DNA from: Raphanus sativus
Taxonomy: Eukaryota; Streptophyta; Magnoliopsida; Brassicales; Brassicaceae
Direction of reading: 5' to 3'
Length of the DNA: 64,000 bases
Assembly: GCF_000801105.2 (NCBI RefSeq)
Contig: NC_079515.1
Coordinates: 26,001,407-26,065,406, forward strand
Below, piece after piece: positions 1 through 10,975 of this stretch (positions within the stretch are counted from its first letter, which is position 1; every line of letters begins with the position of its first letter). The notes under the pieces are model-generated. The model did no database searches. It was not told the DNA's origin and was given only the letters and a program-made list of their open reading frames with translations. The position numbers and the translations under genes are program-made.

Positions 1-650
1 CCTTAGCGACAGAGAGGCTGAACAAAAAAAAACACCTTTTGTTTTTTGTTTTTTTCGATTCACAACATCTGTGTGCTCTGCTCTACTCCTCCTCCTCCGA
101 TTTCATACGTATTGGTAATTCTCTCATCCCCAAATCTTGTTGAATAAAGTCGAAAGCCCAAAACTTGTTTTCAAATCAGGACTGAGATCACATCACTTTT
201 TGTTTTTCTTCTCCCTAGAATCTGAAACGGAAGCGCTTCTATGTTCAAAGCTTTAGTTTTGTTCTAGCTTCAGTTAACTGGAAGGGAGAGAGAGAGAGAG
301 AGTTAAAGGAAACGACTTTGTTGTTGAAGGGTACAATTATAAAAATACTTTTCTTTTTGCAGTAACAATTTAACATCTTTTATGCCACTTGGTGGAACAG
401 CTTTGGAACTTTCTCGTGTTGTGGCTATTGTTGTTATTTGCTCTGATTCAGAGATCTTTTTTTTTTTGGCTACTCTGATTGAGTCAGCGTTTACTTTCCT
501 TAGTTTCTTCAACTCGTCAAGTACGCAATTTTATGAACTTTGGATTCATTCACTTGCTTATGCGTGTGTGCTTCTTCCTTTTTCAACTTGGTAGTCTGTA
601 TGGGTACCTAGGAGAAGAAGGAACTTTTTGTTGTGGAAGGCAAGGATCAG
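1..650 (+). other. 5' leader and promoter-proximal region of the RING-CH gene
   Basis: This stretch precedes the first supported ATG (651) of the RING-CH gene and contains no convincing coding sequence. It has a short GA microsatellite around 286-302 and T-rich tracts near 40-60 and 455-465. A T-rich segment ending in a cag near 361 could be the 3' end of an intron in the 5' UTR, which is common in plant genes, but the transcription start cannot be placed from sequence alone. Confidence 0.5.
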
Positions 651-1851
651 ATGCATAGTATTAGCTCCAACCCCGCTGGTGACCTTGAGAAGCAGCAGCA
701 GGACAAGACTCCGGAGAAGCAGAGCGAGTTAGTAAATGAATCTGCCAAGGAAGTGAACCACCTCACCATTGTTGTCTGCAATGGAGATTCAAGTGGGGCA
801 CGTGAAACCGTAGAATTGGCTCAGATCTATGGGCCAGCAGCTGAGAGGGAAGAGTCCCCCAAAAAGGTTTGTTTGTCCAGAAACTCCAGCTCTCACGAGC
901 AGTGTAGGTCAGCTCCTGTCCCTTTTTCTTATTAAGACGGTTCCATGAATTTAAATTGATGTGTTACAATCAAGTAAATGAATCTGGCTCATCTGTCTTT
1001 TTAATGGTAAGTAGGGTTTGTCAGCAAGAGAAAGAAGAGGCGTTGATAGAACTGGGGTGCCTATGTCGTGGTGGCCTTGCTAAATCCCATAGGTCATGCA
1101 TAGATGCTTGGTTTCGCACAAAAGGCTCTAATCAGTGCGAGATCTGCCAGTGAGTAGACATTCATTCCAACGCTTTTACTTGATTCAAATGGGAGGAGGA
1201 GGACACTAAGCTTAATTTGGTTCTTCCATTTTTTCTTTGTTTCTGCAGGGCAGTGGCTGTCAACGTGCCACCTCCAGAGACCCATCCAACTGTGAGTACA
1301 TCTCTCTTTATTTTTAACAAAGAAAATAAGTGGGTCATGACATGACAGTGCTTTTTTACCCTTTTGAACAGACAAATTACTGGGTTTGGAGGATTGATCC
1401 CAGCTATAGACAAGAGCAGCGTGAGAGAGTAAGTTGTCTTCACATATATAGAGAGTAGCCATTTGCATTTCAGTTAAGTAAGTGTGCTTGCTTGTGTCAT
1501 CATCACAGGGATGTTTCAATCCTCTATGGGTAGCATTCTCGATTCTGATAGGCGGTCTAATGCTGGATGTGTTAATATCAATCACACTTGGTGTGTCTGC
1601 ACTCCCGGTTAACATAATCATTGGTACGTTTTGTTTTTATCAGTGTAAGCTAAAGTTATAATCATTTGAAAACACTTATACATGGTGGTGGGTGTGGGGT
1701 TGCAGGAGTGATAGTGGTGCTAGGGCTAGGAACAGCACTAAGGCTGACATTGGAGTTCTGCTACGAGTGGAGCTTGAGAAGAGCGGTTCAGAGGGCAGTG
1801 CAGAGGAGTGAAACAGCCTTTAATAACATTGCATATCCACCTGCCTTGTAA
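651..1851 (+). CDS. RING-CH (MARCH-type C4HC3) membrane E3 ubiquitin ligase, six coding exons
   Basis: Proposed coding exons are 651-907, 1015-1149, 1249-1291, 1372-1428, 1509-1623 and 1706-1851, which splice in frame to about 250 residues. Residues about 85-132 form a RING-CH finger: paired Cys (CRVC), CLC, HRSC and a final CEIC, the C4HC3 spacing of membrane-associated RING-CH E3 ligases. Two hydrophobic helices follow in exons 5 and 6 (about 165-215), so the protein should sit in an endomembrane with the finger cytosolic and recruit an E2 to ubiquitinate membrane proteins. The N-terminal 80 residues are polar and Gln/Glu/Lys rich, with no recognised domain. The ATG at 651 is the first in the open frame. 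The exon 1 donor (GTCAGC) is weak, but it is the only choice that restores C-x-x-C in frame. Substrate and exact orthologue are unknown. Confidence 0.86.
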
Positions 1852-2352
1852 GAGAGATAAATGTCAAAGCTGGAAACATCTTGTGTGTGTTAGTGTGTTA
1901 TGTAAAAAAAGTTGCGTGAAGACAAAAGTGTGATTGTTTTTACATACAATTATGCTGAATTCGTTTGGAGCATCATCTTTTGTGTAGCTTAATTGTTTTA
2001 CAAAATTAGTATTAACCCCAATATTTTTCAGAATGTATCTATATATGTCATTGAGTGAAGAAAAACTCTCCATGTTTGACCTTTTTATTCAATAGGGGTG
2101 TATAATAATTGACTAAATAGAAGATAGTGGATAAATGTAGGTAGATTTAGAAAATAGAGGGGGGGGGGGGATTACAGTAACTTTATTGAACTTGTGAGAT
2201 AAATGTGGGAAGATGTAAAAGATGGAGGGTTTTGTTGCAAAACCGTCAAGGGGATAAATATCTTCCTTCGGCCTGACCTTGGGGAGCAAGTCCACTCTCT
2301 CTCACGAACAACAAAAGGAGCAGCAGATAGCGAGAAGTCAAAAAGGCTAATA
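1852..2352. other. Intergenic spacer, 3' end of the RING-CH gene and FIS1A promoter
   Basis: It holds the 3' UTR of the upstream gene and the promoter and leader of FIS1A. There is a run of 12 G at 2159-2170, a notable homopolymer in this AT-rich setting. No TATA box or other element can be assigned with confidence. Confidence 0.5.
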
Positions 2353-3500
2353 ATGGATGCTAAGATCGGAAAATTCTTTGACTCCGTCGGTTCTTTCTTC
2401 AGCGGCGGCGATAAGATCCCTTGGTCCGAGGGAGATGTCATCGCTGTAAGTTTCAGATAACTAATCTCGAGCTTTGATTTTACGGAAACTAGAACTGTTC
2501 TCGTGCTGTTTTTGGCAATTTCTGATGATATTTATGTGAAATCGAGTTCGCATACCCTAGAAGTTCACGAGTTGTGAAAAAAGTCATGTTTAAGTGAGGG
2601 TGATTGCTGATTGCTTGATGCAGTGAGAATCCTTTTTAACTGCAGAGATTTTACTAAAACGTCACATCTTCATCACTTTTTTAAAAATTGTGTGGATTTG
2701 TTCTATCTTGAGGAGGTTGAACTTGAAGGTATATACGGTGTTGTTGTTGATTTTGATATGATGGCAGGGATGTGAAAGAGAGGTTCGAGAGGCCACAAAC
2801 TCTGGATCTGAAGAACTGAAGAAAGAGTGTCTTATGCGACTCTCGTGGGCTCTTGTTCATTCCCATCAACAGGATGATGTTCAACGTGGAATAGACATGC
2901 TTGAAGGTAGCTAGCTTAGCAACACCAAAAGATAAACCTTTCTTTTTTTTTTTTTTTGTTATGCATCATGAGATAAATGATAAAAACTTGTTTTGTTTGT
3001 TTGTTTGTTTGTTGTACTTGTTGTTGTTGCAGCATCTCTTGCGAACAGTGCTCCTCCTTTGGATGACAGAGAGAAGCTCTATCTTCTTGCTGTTGGTTAC
3101 TACAGGAGTGGGGATTGCTCCAAGAGCAGGCAGCTTGTCGACCGCTGCATCCAGGTTTCATCCACTTCTTTATTTAATACACACACAGAATCAATCCGCT
3201 CTATTATCAAATGTATGATTGTATATATATATGTTCTTTGTTGTATTGTTTGGTAGATGCAACCCGATTGGAGGCAAGCTTTGGTACTAAAGAAGTGCAT
3301 CGAAGACAAAATCACTAAGGGTAAGCCACTCTCTCTCTCTCTCTCTCTCAAGTAACGAAAGTTCTAGTGACTACAGAAATGTTAGTAACAAGTTTCTAAT
3401 GGCAGATGGAGTTATTGGGATAGGCATCACTGCTTCAGCAGTAGGAGCCGTAGGTCTCATAGCCGGTGGTATTGTAGCGGCGCTGGCTCGCAAGAAATGA
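2353..3500 (+). CDS. FIS1A: Mitochondrial/peroxisomal fission protein FIS1A
   Basis: Five exons (2353-2445, 2768-2906, 3033-3154, 3257-3320, 3406-3500) give 170 residues, which is the length I recall for Arabidopsis FIS1A (BIGYIN). The middle of the protein is a helical TPR-like bundle; recognisable pieces are RLSWALVHS, LAVGYYRSGDCSKSR and MQPDWRQALVLKKCIED. The C terminus is a glycine/alanine/isoleucine-rich membrane helix (about residues 142-166) ending in RKK, a tail anchor with a basic tip that targets the outer mitochondrial and peroxisomal membranes. FIS1 proteins help recruit dynamin-related proteins (DRP3 in plants) for organelle division. The ATG at 2353 begins the conserved MDAKIGKFFDS start; the frame is open upstream but not conserved. 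All introns have GT-AG ends. Confidence 0.95.
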
Positions 3501-3986
3501 ACACGATGATCCTTTTAACTTGTTAAGCTTGTTTGTGCATACAATAGCAGCAAGATGCTCTCTTTTAGTTTCTCTTTGAGAAAACTTTGTTTCCCTCTGC
3601 CTGCTTGACATTTTGAATAACCAAGTTTTGTGATGCATTAAAAAAAAGGTTTGAGTTGGATTTTTCATCTTTACCCGAGCGGGCTAATTCCTCTTTTTTC
3701 TTTCTTTTTTAAACTTATCATCTGAATCTTTCCCTGCTTTCATATATTGGCACTTTTTACCACAATTAGCAAACATTCTCACCAATTGCTCTTGTAAACT
3801 ATAAACTTTAAAATAATGACATGTTTCATTCTGACGTTTGGACACAGTTGCAAAACACACATGACAACGAAAGTAGAGAGTCACTAGAAGAAGCACTAGA
3901 TCTTCATCATCTTCTGTAACTGTTACGGTGACAGTGTTACCAACCCAGAACGCAATGAATCCCACCCACCACCAACCATTCATAAT
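3501..3986. other. Spacer between FIS1A and the ORC5 pseudogene
   Basis: It includes the FIS1A 3' UTR. A minus-strand open frame of 99 codons at 3684-3983 has no recognisable domain and overlaps the approach to the ORC5 fragment, so I do not call it a gene. Nothing else is seen. Confidence 0.5.
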
Positions 3987-5092
3987 CTCACATTTGGGAA
4001 AGAATCAATCACTCTGGATGCTCTTCTCTCAAATTTCCCTGGCAGACGCTCTCAGATTCTCGACCTGATCCGTCTCAATGGCCCCTTGGATTCCCCTTAC
4101 TCTTCCAATAATGGTCTACGGAGACGCCTCTACTGCAAAACAAGCGTTGTTCTTCAGGTGTTCAAGCATCTCAACCGCCCTTTCGTTTATTCAAGCTGCC
4201 GCACATGTTGCAACCCCTCGTATCTTGTCTGAGTCCATTCTGAATCAGCTTCTGCTGCATAGCAAGTGTTCATCCAACGAGTATGCTAGTGCAAAGCGGT
4301 GTGACAAGCCATCTGATTTTTTCAAACTTAACTTCGACAAGCCCTTACTGATGTGGTGGCAAGATCAGTTAAACACATGGGGGGGAGATGGTGTACTTGA
4401 TAGTTTGATCATTTGGATCTTATCGAAGGTGCAATGATTCTGCAGTTTTCTTTTCAGTTTGTGTTCTGTTTTGAAGATAGTCAACTTGGTTTGATACTTT
4501 ATCAGTGGATTGCCACCGGATGTGTATTACGCTAACATGGGATACACTGATCCTCTACCGTTTTGGTTTACTTCCCTGAGTATTCTGAAGTTAACAAGAA
4601 ATTATACTCTGCATTTCTCGAGTAAGGCTAATAGTTATAGTGTGATGCTTTCTCTAACCATCACTCATATGGTTTCACTAATCCACTTTTTCCGTGTGTC
4701 AAACAGTCTTGTACTGAGACCATTCTGCAGGGTTACCAGGAGAGTTGAAGAACTTTCCACTACCTTCTCATTACCGTTCAGAAAGTATTGTGAACCGCTT
4801 GATGATTTAGGGGTTTCACCTAATGAAGATCTGAAGAGAAGGCTGTGTAGGCATCTTAAACCGCATATTGCTTCCTGTTTAAATGAGGTATATATTCAGG
4901 GTGTCTAGTCATTCTCATGATGGGGAGAGGAGACAGAAAGCCAGCTACAGTTCTGAGAACGGTGAAGAGCTTGAGATGTTGAACTTCTATATGTCTACTT
5001 CAGCAAAGTACCTTCTCATTGCTGCGTTTCTCGCTTCAAGAAACCCAGCAACGCTAGATGCCTCCATGTTTGACTCAACTTCATCACACTAA
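3987..5092 (+). pseudogene. ORC5 pseudogene (origin recognition complex subunit 5), truncated and frameshifted
   Basis: Translation in shifting frames recovers ORC5 pieces in order: LDALLSNFPGRRSQIL, LQVFKHLNRPFVYSSC, SILNQLLLHSKC, YASAKRCDKPSDF, MVYLIV, PPDVYYANMGYTDPLP, LRPFCRVTRRVEELST, ASYSSENGEELE and TSAKYLLIAAFLASRNPATL. ORC5 is an AAA+ subunit of the replication origin-binding complex. Here the Walker A loop is damaged (AK in place of GK, then a frameshift), several frameshifts and stops interrupt it, the start codon is missing, the middle is shortened, and the C-terminal third is absent after DASMFDST. An intron with gtaagg donor (about 4624) and cag acceptor (about 4707) survives inside conserved coding sequence, so this is a duplicated genomic fragment and not a processed copy. 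The functional gene must lie elsewhere. Confidence 0.85.
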
Positions 5093-5876
5093 TATTAAAA
5101 ATAGTAACACCCCAAAAAGAAGCTATGAGCTTCTGAATATGTATCATTTTCATATGAATAGTCTAATAATATTATTGACATTTTTTGGCCATAGTTGAGT
5201 TTATTATCCCTAATCTTAAAGTTATAAGTATGGTATTTACAAGACAGTGGATAAAGTATTCACAGTCGCATTCCCGACCAAAGATTTATCCACCCAGTAG
5301 TAAAATCCTCAGGATTTTAGCTCAAGATCGAACTCGCCCTTGGACTTTCCTAGACTCGTTCAAGTAAGTTAGTTAGACAAAACATTCATCTTTAAGCTCT
5401 TTTGATTATTCCAGTGAATGAAAAAAACACTCTTGGCTCAGGTTTTAGCTCAAGACCTTGGAAGGCGAAACACAACAGAAACCTGGCTCAAGAATGGACA
5501 GTGAGTAGTGACCAGCAAAATTTGACAAGCCGTCTCCTTTTATGCCTGATACGAACACATGGGATCATCAAACCCTCCGATCTACTCAAAGATCACCAGC
5601 ATACAGTGCTAGAGTCTTGTCTGTGTAGCCTTGTATGTGTTTGGTTGCATAGTTGCAGATGGATACGTTTAATATAATCATTGATTCTCTCCCACTTATC
5701 TTTTATGAATATAACTGATCAATTAGCTTGGACTTGAAGTATCGCAAGCTCACAAACATCTTATGGACCCCACCCCAACACAAAGTATCGAACAAACCAA
5801 CGGATGAAGACAGTATTGAAACCCGACGTCGTATTGACTATCGCTCACGTAGGCGGTTCTTGAATTCCTTCTAAAA
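5093..5876. other. Spacer without recognised genes
   Basis: Short open frames on both strands have no recognisable domains and coincide with no splice structure. I see nothing convincing until the snRNA promoter that begins at 5877. Confidence 0.5.
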
Positions 5877-5928
5877 GTCCCACATCGGTAAGATATAGAA
5901 ACGTTAGTAGAACCATAGCAGTATAAAA
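5877..5928 (+). promoter_or_regulatory. U-snRNA promoter: USE and TATA box
   Basis: GTCCCACATCG at 5877-5887 matches the plant upstream sequence element (RTCCCACATCG) of spliceosomal snRNA genes, and TATAAAA follows at 5922-5928. The spacing of 34 bp between them is the arrangement known for Pol II-transcribed plant snRNAs (U2, U1, U4, U5); Pol III U6 and U3 genes have about 10 bp less. The RNA start lies 27 bp after the TATA box, as expected. Confidence 0.9.
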
Positions 5929-5954
5929 GAGAAGCGAAGCCCGTTCTACAAATC

Positions 5955-6150
5955 ATACCTTTCTCGGCCTTTTTGCTAAGATCAAGTGTAGTATCTGTTC
6001 TTATCAGTTTAATATCTGATATGTGCGCCATCGGTCCGCTCGATATTAATTGTATTTTTTAAGGGAAAAAGCCCATCAAGATAGCTTGCTATCTGGGCTT
6101 TCATGAGTCTCTCATGCTTTGCACTATTGCAAGGGCTGGCTCAACCCACC
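5955..6150 (+). ncRNA. U2 spliceosomal snRNA, divergent copy
   Basis: The transcript should start at ATACCTTTCTCGG, the standard U2 5' end. The branch-point recognition sequence GTAGTA lies inside an intact AGTGTAGTATCTGTTC block, followed by TATCAGTTTAATATCTGATA (stem-loop IIa) and an Sm-site-like ATTTTTT near 6052. The 3' half keeps the long hairpin around AGATAGCTTGCTATCT and the terminal GCAAGGGCTGGCTC region. A plausible 3'-box-like motif (CA, spacer, AGTTATAA) follows. Departures from the consensus as I remember it include GGCCTTTTTGC for GGCCTTTTGGC in stem I and changes on both sides of stem IIb. It may be a weak variant or a recent pseudogene; the intact promoter argues that it is or recently was expressed. 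The 3' end is set by the usual length of about 196 nt. Confidence 0.85.
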
Positions 6151-8106
6151 AAATTAACAGTTATAACTTTAATATCATAATTAAGTTCAATTAATCCATA
6201 AATAATTGTTTTATAAAATTAACCACTACACAAAGCTGAGAGTTGAAAGATGGCGAACCCTAGGAGGATAGTGAACCATAGATTGTCCGTTCGAAAAGAC
6301 GACCGTGGATGGATTTAAACCTACAAATAAAGCATCTAGCACTAACGACAACACTTGAACAATGAACCCCATGAACAACTTGGAGACATTGTTATTTCAC
6401 AAAGTTGCTGAGTTTGTTTAGGCTCTTTCGCAACATTTGTCTAAATAATAATAAATGATCGAAAGTTATAATGGTCAGAATAGAACATCATTGTTTTTAG
6501 TATTATTTGTGTATTGCATTCGCTGGATCGTCTATGTCGAGTTTGTACTTTATTTTCTTGCTAGCTAGATCTCAGAGACCAGTGCTTGTCTGCATATTGA
6601 CCGACCCAATTGGAGAAATAGATAACATGGCGTAGACTAGAAAGTTGGAAACTAGTACTTGTCAGACACATGCTTGGCGTTGACCTCATATGACCGTCCG
6701 TGTTTACTGGATGGTCATTATAATTTATACAGAGACACCAAACATTCGTGCTTTTCTTACCTTATACAGTTCAAGCTTTTTGAAAAGAAAAAAAAATTCT
6801 TCTGTATTGTATAACATAATCATAAAGTATATTATGGCGTCTACTTATAATAAAAAGAAACATCAAATAGCTGTTGTGGTCGGTTAGAAACCTACATGTT
6901 GATCTACCTCAGCTTTATCATGACCGAAACTGACTAAGCTTTGAAATAATACCGAAACCTCATACTCGACACGGTCTTATATTGGGCAAAACTGACCAGT
7001 CAGCTTTGCAAAATCATTATATCCTTCATCTGGTAATCTAGTTTCAAAGCTAACCGTGGTCTGAATCAGTGAAACAAAATTGATCGAATTAACCAATCAC
7101 AATATTCTTGTTGAAAACATGTGATTTATATACAAAGCAAAGCTGGATGAAACATTTGCATAGGACCTTTAATTTTTTTTGGAAAAAATATATAGGCATA
7201 TGCCTCAAAATTTATTTTAAAATATCCTAAATTTTTATAGATAATGAAAGATGTTAAGATTATTAATTGTCTAAACGAGACAAATTTAATGAAAGTATAA
7301 TAAAAATTGTGAGGAAAAGTACATAAACTTGTTTTATGAATTGCATTTCACACTCACTAGATTCTCTCGGTTGACTTTTTACTAAAATATCTTCTTGCTA
7401 ATGTGGTTATCTAAAAATAGTATCAACATGGTCTAGACTAACGATAGAATAAAGTCTTTGTAATGAAGCACAACTATTTGGGGTTGACTTCATATATATA
7501 TGACCTTGTTTGTTGGCTGAACATAGACAAGTTTTATAGATTATAAGACATTCGTTTGTAGATTCAATATATATAATATATATTCATCAAGCTTATGTTT
7601 GTCTCTATATAGCGTTTGGCGTCTTTATGAGTTGTTTGTGTCGCTTGTATTTTAATGGAAACGCGTTTTTCTCCGCTTGTTCCATGAATATGAACACATG
7701 TGTGTGTTTTGTTTTCTTTCAGCCATCGTACTAAACCGCCAGAGGTGAGCATTATATGTTTATGTATTTATATAGTACTTATATTGTGGTAACAATGATA
7801 TGTTTATTTAAGATCATTAGAATTGGGTTTGAAATTTTAGAGATTATAGATAATTTAGTAAAAGGTTAAGTTAACAGTTTAGTAATCTAATAGGTGATTT
7901 GCTTCACCCATGAAAATCTACGCTGTTTCATCCATGTTGATAAGTAAGCTATTAAAGCCTAAGGATTTTATGTTTCATTTACCTATATCCAACACCGGTT
8001 CTGAAGTCACTCGTTGTTCAGATTCGAAAATCATACTAGGTGAGACTAATTGATCACAAATACAACTGATAGAGGCATGCATGTGATTCATATTACTCTG
8101 ACACAC
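6151..8106. other. AT-rich spacer without recognised genes
   Basis: Nearly 2 kb of low-GC sequence with no open frame showing a domain and no paired terminal repeats that I could identify. It separates the U2 locus from the retroposon at 8117. Confidence 0.5.
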
Positions 8107-8116
8107 TGTTGAATTT

Positions 8117-8956
8117 TTTTTTTTTTTTTTGCCGTCTTATAAATTTTATTAAGGGAACAAAGCCCATTAAAACCATATACAAAGCAAGGCCCAACTACTA
8201 AAAGACCAGTCTAACAGGAAAATCGGTGGGACAGAAACCCAACCATTAAGTCACTAAACCTCTCCTCTCGCCACGCGTCACGATCACACGAAACGACGCC
8301 CACGTTGAGACTCACAAGGACACGCGTCACCTTGTCACTTCATTGTGACCCAGCCGACATGCATCACCGGAGAAAACGAAGAACCACCGTTGGTTTCGCC
8401 AGGCCACTCCGGGATCCACTGCCGCCGCACCCATTGACTTTACCATGGCTCAATTGAAACGGAGAGATTCACCGAGACAGTCTCGAAATCTCGTCCAAGC
8501 CACTTCAGTCCCATCTTCATCGCTGGAGCTTCCTTCACCAGAGAGCATCCCACGGAGACCGAGATCTCATCCGTAAGCGAAGCCACCACACTCACCAAAA
8601 CCAATCGAAAACATTGAGAGTCCCAAAACAGAGCCGCCGTCATCACGCATGGACCGTATGACACAGAGTCAGAAGCCGACCGTTCACCTGAGTAGACAAG
8701 GCACAACGCCGGAGTCAAGGCCGGCCGACCACCAAGAGAAGATGCGACGCCGGAAGCCGAGAACAACACAAACATAAAAACAAAAGAGAAAAAGACCAAA
8801 CAGTCAAGAAAGAAAAGAGGAAGCCGGACCGACGGTGGCTAAGGAAGCCCCGCCGTCGGCCGTAAACACAAATCACCGCTTTGTATTCTAGAGAGAAGAC
8901 GGAGCTCGAATTCTAGAGAGAAGTTTTATGATCTTCGTGCGTAGTTCTTCTCAATT
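8117..8956 (-). mobile_element. Sadhu-like non-LTR retroposon with poly(A) tail and 10-bp target duplication
   Basis: Perfect 10-bp direct repeats TGTTGAATTT occur at 8107-8116 and 8957-8966. Between them lies an 840-bp unit that reads on the minus strand from about 8956 and ends in TTATAAGACGGC followed by a poly(A) run (the T run at 8117-8130). The interior is GC-richer than its surroundings and looks like mRNA-derived sequence. A 119-codon minus-strand frame (8440-8799) encodes no domain I know. Size, poly(A) tail, TSD and lack of reverse transcriptase fit the Sadhu class of Brassicaceae retroposons or another LINE-mobilised RNA copy. The family name is an inference from architecture. Confidence 0.72.
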
Positions 8957-8966
8957 TGTTGAATTT

Positions 8967-10168
8967 AACAAGGGCAGTGATACTTTTGCAATTTAAAAAG
9001 AAAAACGGTTCAATAAAAAGAAGGGCAGTGATGGATGGTAAATGGAGAAATGAAGTTGTTATTTTGACTGGCCAAAATGTTCATATAACGTAACGTAGAT
9101 CTTTAGTCCAACTACACATCCCAAAACACCGCATGTACCTGAAATAAATAACTAGAGGAATGATCGAGTGATTAGAAAAATGATACATAGAACATACTTG
9201 CAAAATTTAAGTTTTCTATTTTGTTTATTGAAACTAAGGTAACACGAACACCTATCACGAATGGGCGTACTTGATTATAGTAGTTTTCAATTATGGTTGA
9301 TCAGACTTTGTCGTTTCATGTACAGCATACTTGCATATACACACACATCTGGTCCGTAATGTCTCCACATTAATTATAGTTACACAATTCGAATCACAAT
9401 TGTATATTTGTATGTTTCTGAAATTGTAAGGTTACAGTAGAGAAATATTACTAGTTTACTACTACACTGGTCGCAGCTGTGAATGTTTAAGGAGAAAAAG
9501 TCAAAAGATTTCATTTATTAGACATCACAATTACCGTGATCACTTCAATGATAGAAATAAAAAAAAAAGCTAGACCCAAAAAAGAAAAAAAAAAGTCAAA
9601 ATAATCCAGTTAGACCATCACAATCACCGTGATCGCTTGAACGGAGAATCCGAGAATGTATTTGTTGCATAAAAGGTAAAATCGTCATAGAATGATGTAC
9701 TCACTCACGTCACTTAATTACTGTAGAAACATGTTGAAAAATTTTCCTATGTTATCCAATCAGTTTGCGTGGAAGTGTATCCTGGGACCTGTGTTAATGG
9801 TATCTTCGTGAGCTAATGGATTATTCGTAGTTTTTGTCTCTGAGAGCTAGTGCTAATGGATTTGATAATTTGATCTCGTTATTGTTTGTCGCCGTTTTTT
9901 TCTTTAATGATAGTAGGATGTGTGGACCGAGTTCCAACTATTCTCCCGTCCCGTGAGAAAAAATTGATGATTATGTACATATTCTTTTAATGAGGCCTGT
10001 ATAACACTATGCAGTTTCTATCAAAACTTGAATCCAGCCTTAATTCAAATCAACTCTGTCTAGCTTACCACAAAGTAGCATTAACTTCGGAAAATATGCT
10101 GGTAAGATTAGGAAGCCGTTGATGAGTTGGAATTGTGATTAACCATGGACCTGTTGTGATGTTATGTC
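8967..10168. other. Spacer between retroposon and LTR element
   Basis: No gene is recognised. Two diverged copies of a short segment (CATCACAATYACCGTGATC, about 9523 and 9616) flank A-rich sequence near 9560-9598. Otherwise it is unremarkable AT-rich DNA. Confidence 0.45.
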
Positions 10169-10173
10169 AAAGT

Positions 10174-10357
10174 TGTTATGTACCAGATTGTGATCGACAT
10201 AACCGGACCGACCAGGACCGTACCGACCGCAGGAGATAATGCTTATCGACTGTTGTACTTATCCACTTAGGATAAACACGACCTGATGTATATATATAAG
10301 TAAGACCCTGGTCGAGATTAATAATAAAAACAAGTTTCCCCACTTAGTTTTACAACA
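10174..10357 (+). repeat. 5' LTR of the Copia element
   Basis: A 184-bp repeat, TGTTATG...ACAACA, preceded by TSD AAAGT. It contains TATATATAAG about 65 bp before its end, a likely TATA box for the element transcript, and matches the 3' LTR at all but one base. Confidence 0.95.
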
Positions 10358-10382
10358 CGTTATCAGCACGATACGTTCTCTA

Positions 10383-10975
10383 AAACCCGAGCTACCTAAA
10401 ACCCCTAAAAACGGCGCATCTTAAAATCGCTCTATCTCTCCAACCGTAAGGATCCAGACGACGAGCCACATATCAAATCGAAGCTCTCGACGAAACCAAA
10501 CCAACGCCGTAAACCTCGTGTCAATCTGATCTAAGACGCTCCCTCACTCTCTGTTTCAATACGCGCCGCCAGTAACCCTAAAAACCCTAATTTCGGCACA
10601 ATTTCAAATCGATCGATCTCTTCAACCATGAGGAACCAGACGACGAGTAATATATCAAATTAAAGCTCTTGACGAGGCGAATCTAACGCCGTCGGCCTCG
10701 CCTCTATCTGACTCCGGACACGCCCTCACGCTCTATTTTAAGACGCGCCGTCAAGTGACCTAAAACCCTGAAATTCTAAAACTCATTCGACGACTTCAAA
10801 CCGTTCGTTCTCTCAAACCGTAAGGATCCAGACGACGTGTAATATATCAAATTGAAGCTCTTGACGTGAAGAATCCATCGCCGCAAACCTCGTATCAATC
10901 CGATATCAAACGCGCCCTCAAGCTCCGTTCCAACCCGCGCCGTCAACTACCCTAAAACCCTAATCAAAAGCCTAA
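10383..10975 (+). repeat. Three tandem repeats in the retrotransposon leader
   Basis: About three diverged copies of a unit of roughly 190-200 bp follow one another. Each contains CAACCGTAAGGATCCAGACG or a variant (10440, about 10624 and about 10818), then ATATCAAAT...AAGCTC, an ACGCC(C/G) segment and an ACCCTAAAA block. The units lie between the primer binding site and gag and are non-coding. Copies differ by substitutions and small indels, so the duplication predates the latest insertion. Confidence 0.8.

Noticed and set aside
3684..3983. 99-codon minus-strand frame with a hydrophobic, Trp-rich start (possible secreted peptide)
   Set aside because: The opposite strand runs into ORC5-derived sequence at its end; no TATA box, splice signal or family similarity supports it.
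8440..8799. 119-codon minus-strand frame as a protein gene
   Set aside because: It lies wholly inside the Sadhu-like retroposon, shows no domain, and its low-complexity hydrophobic start is explained by the pyrimidine/purine bias of the element.
9520..9640. Repeated CATCACAATYACCGTGATC as flanks of a micro-insertion
   Set aside because: The copies differ at several positions and the interval of about 70-90 nt holds two A runs, so it does not meet the exact-repeat criterion.
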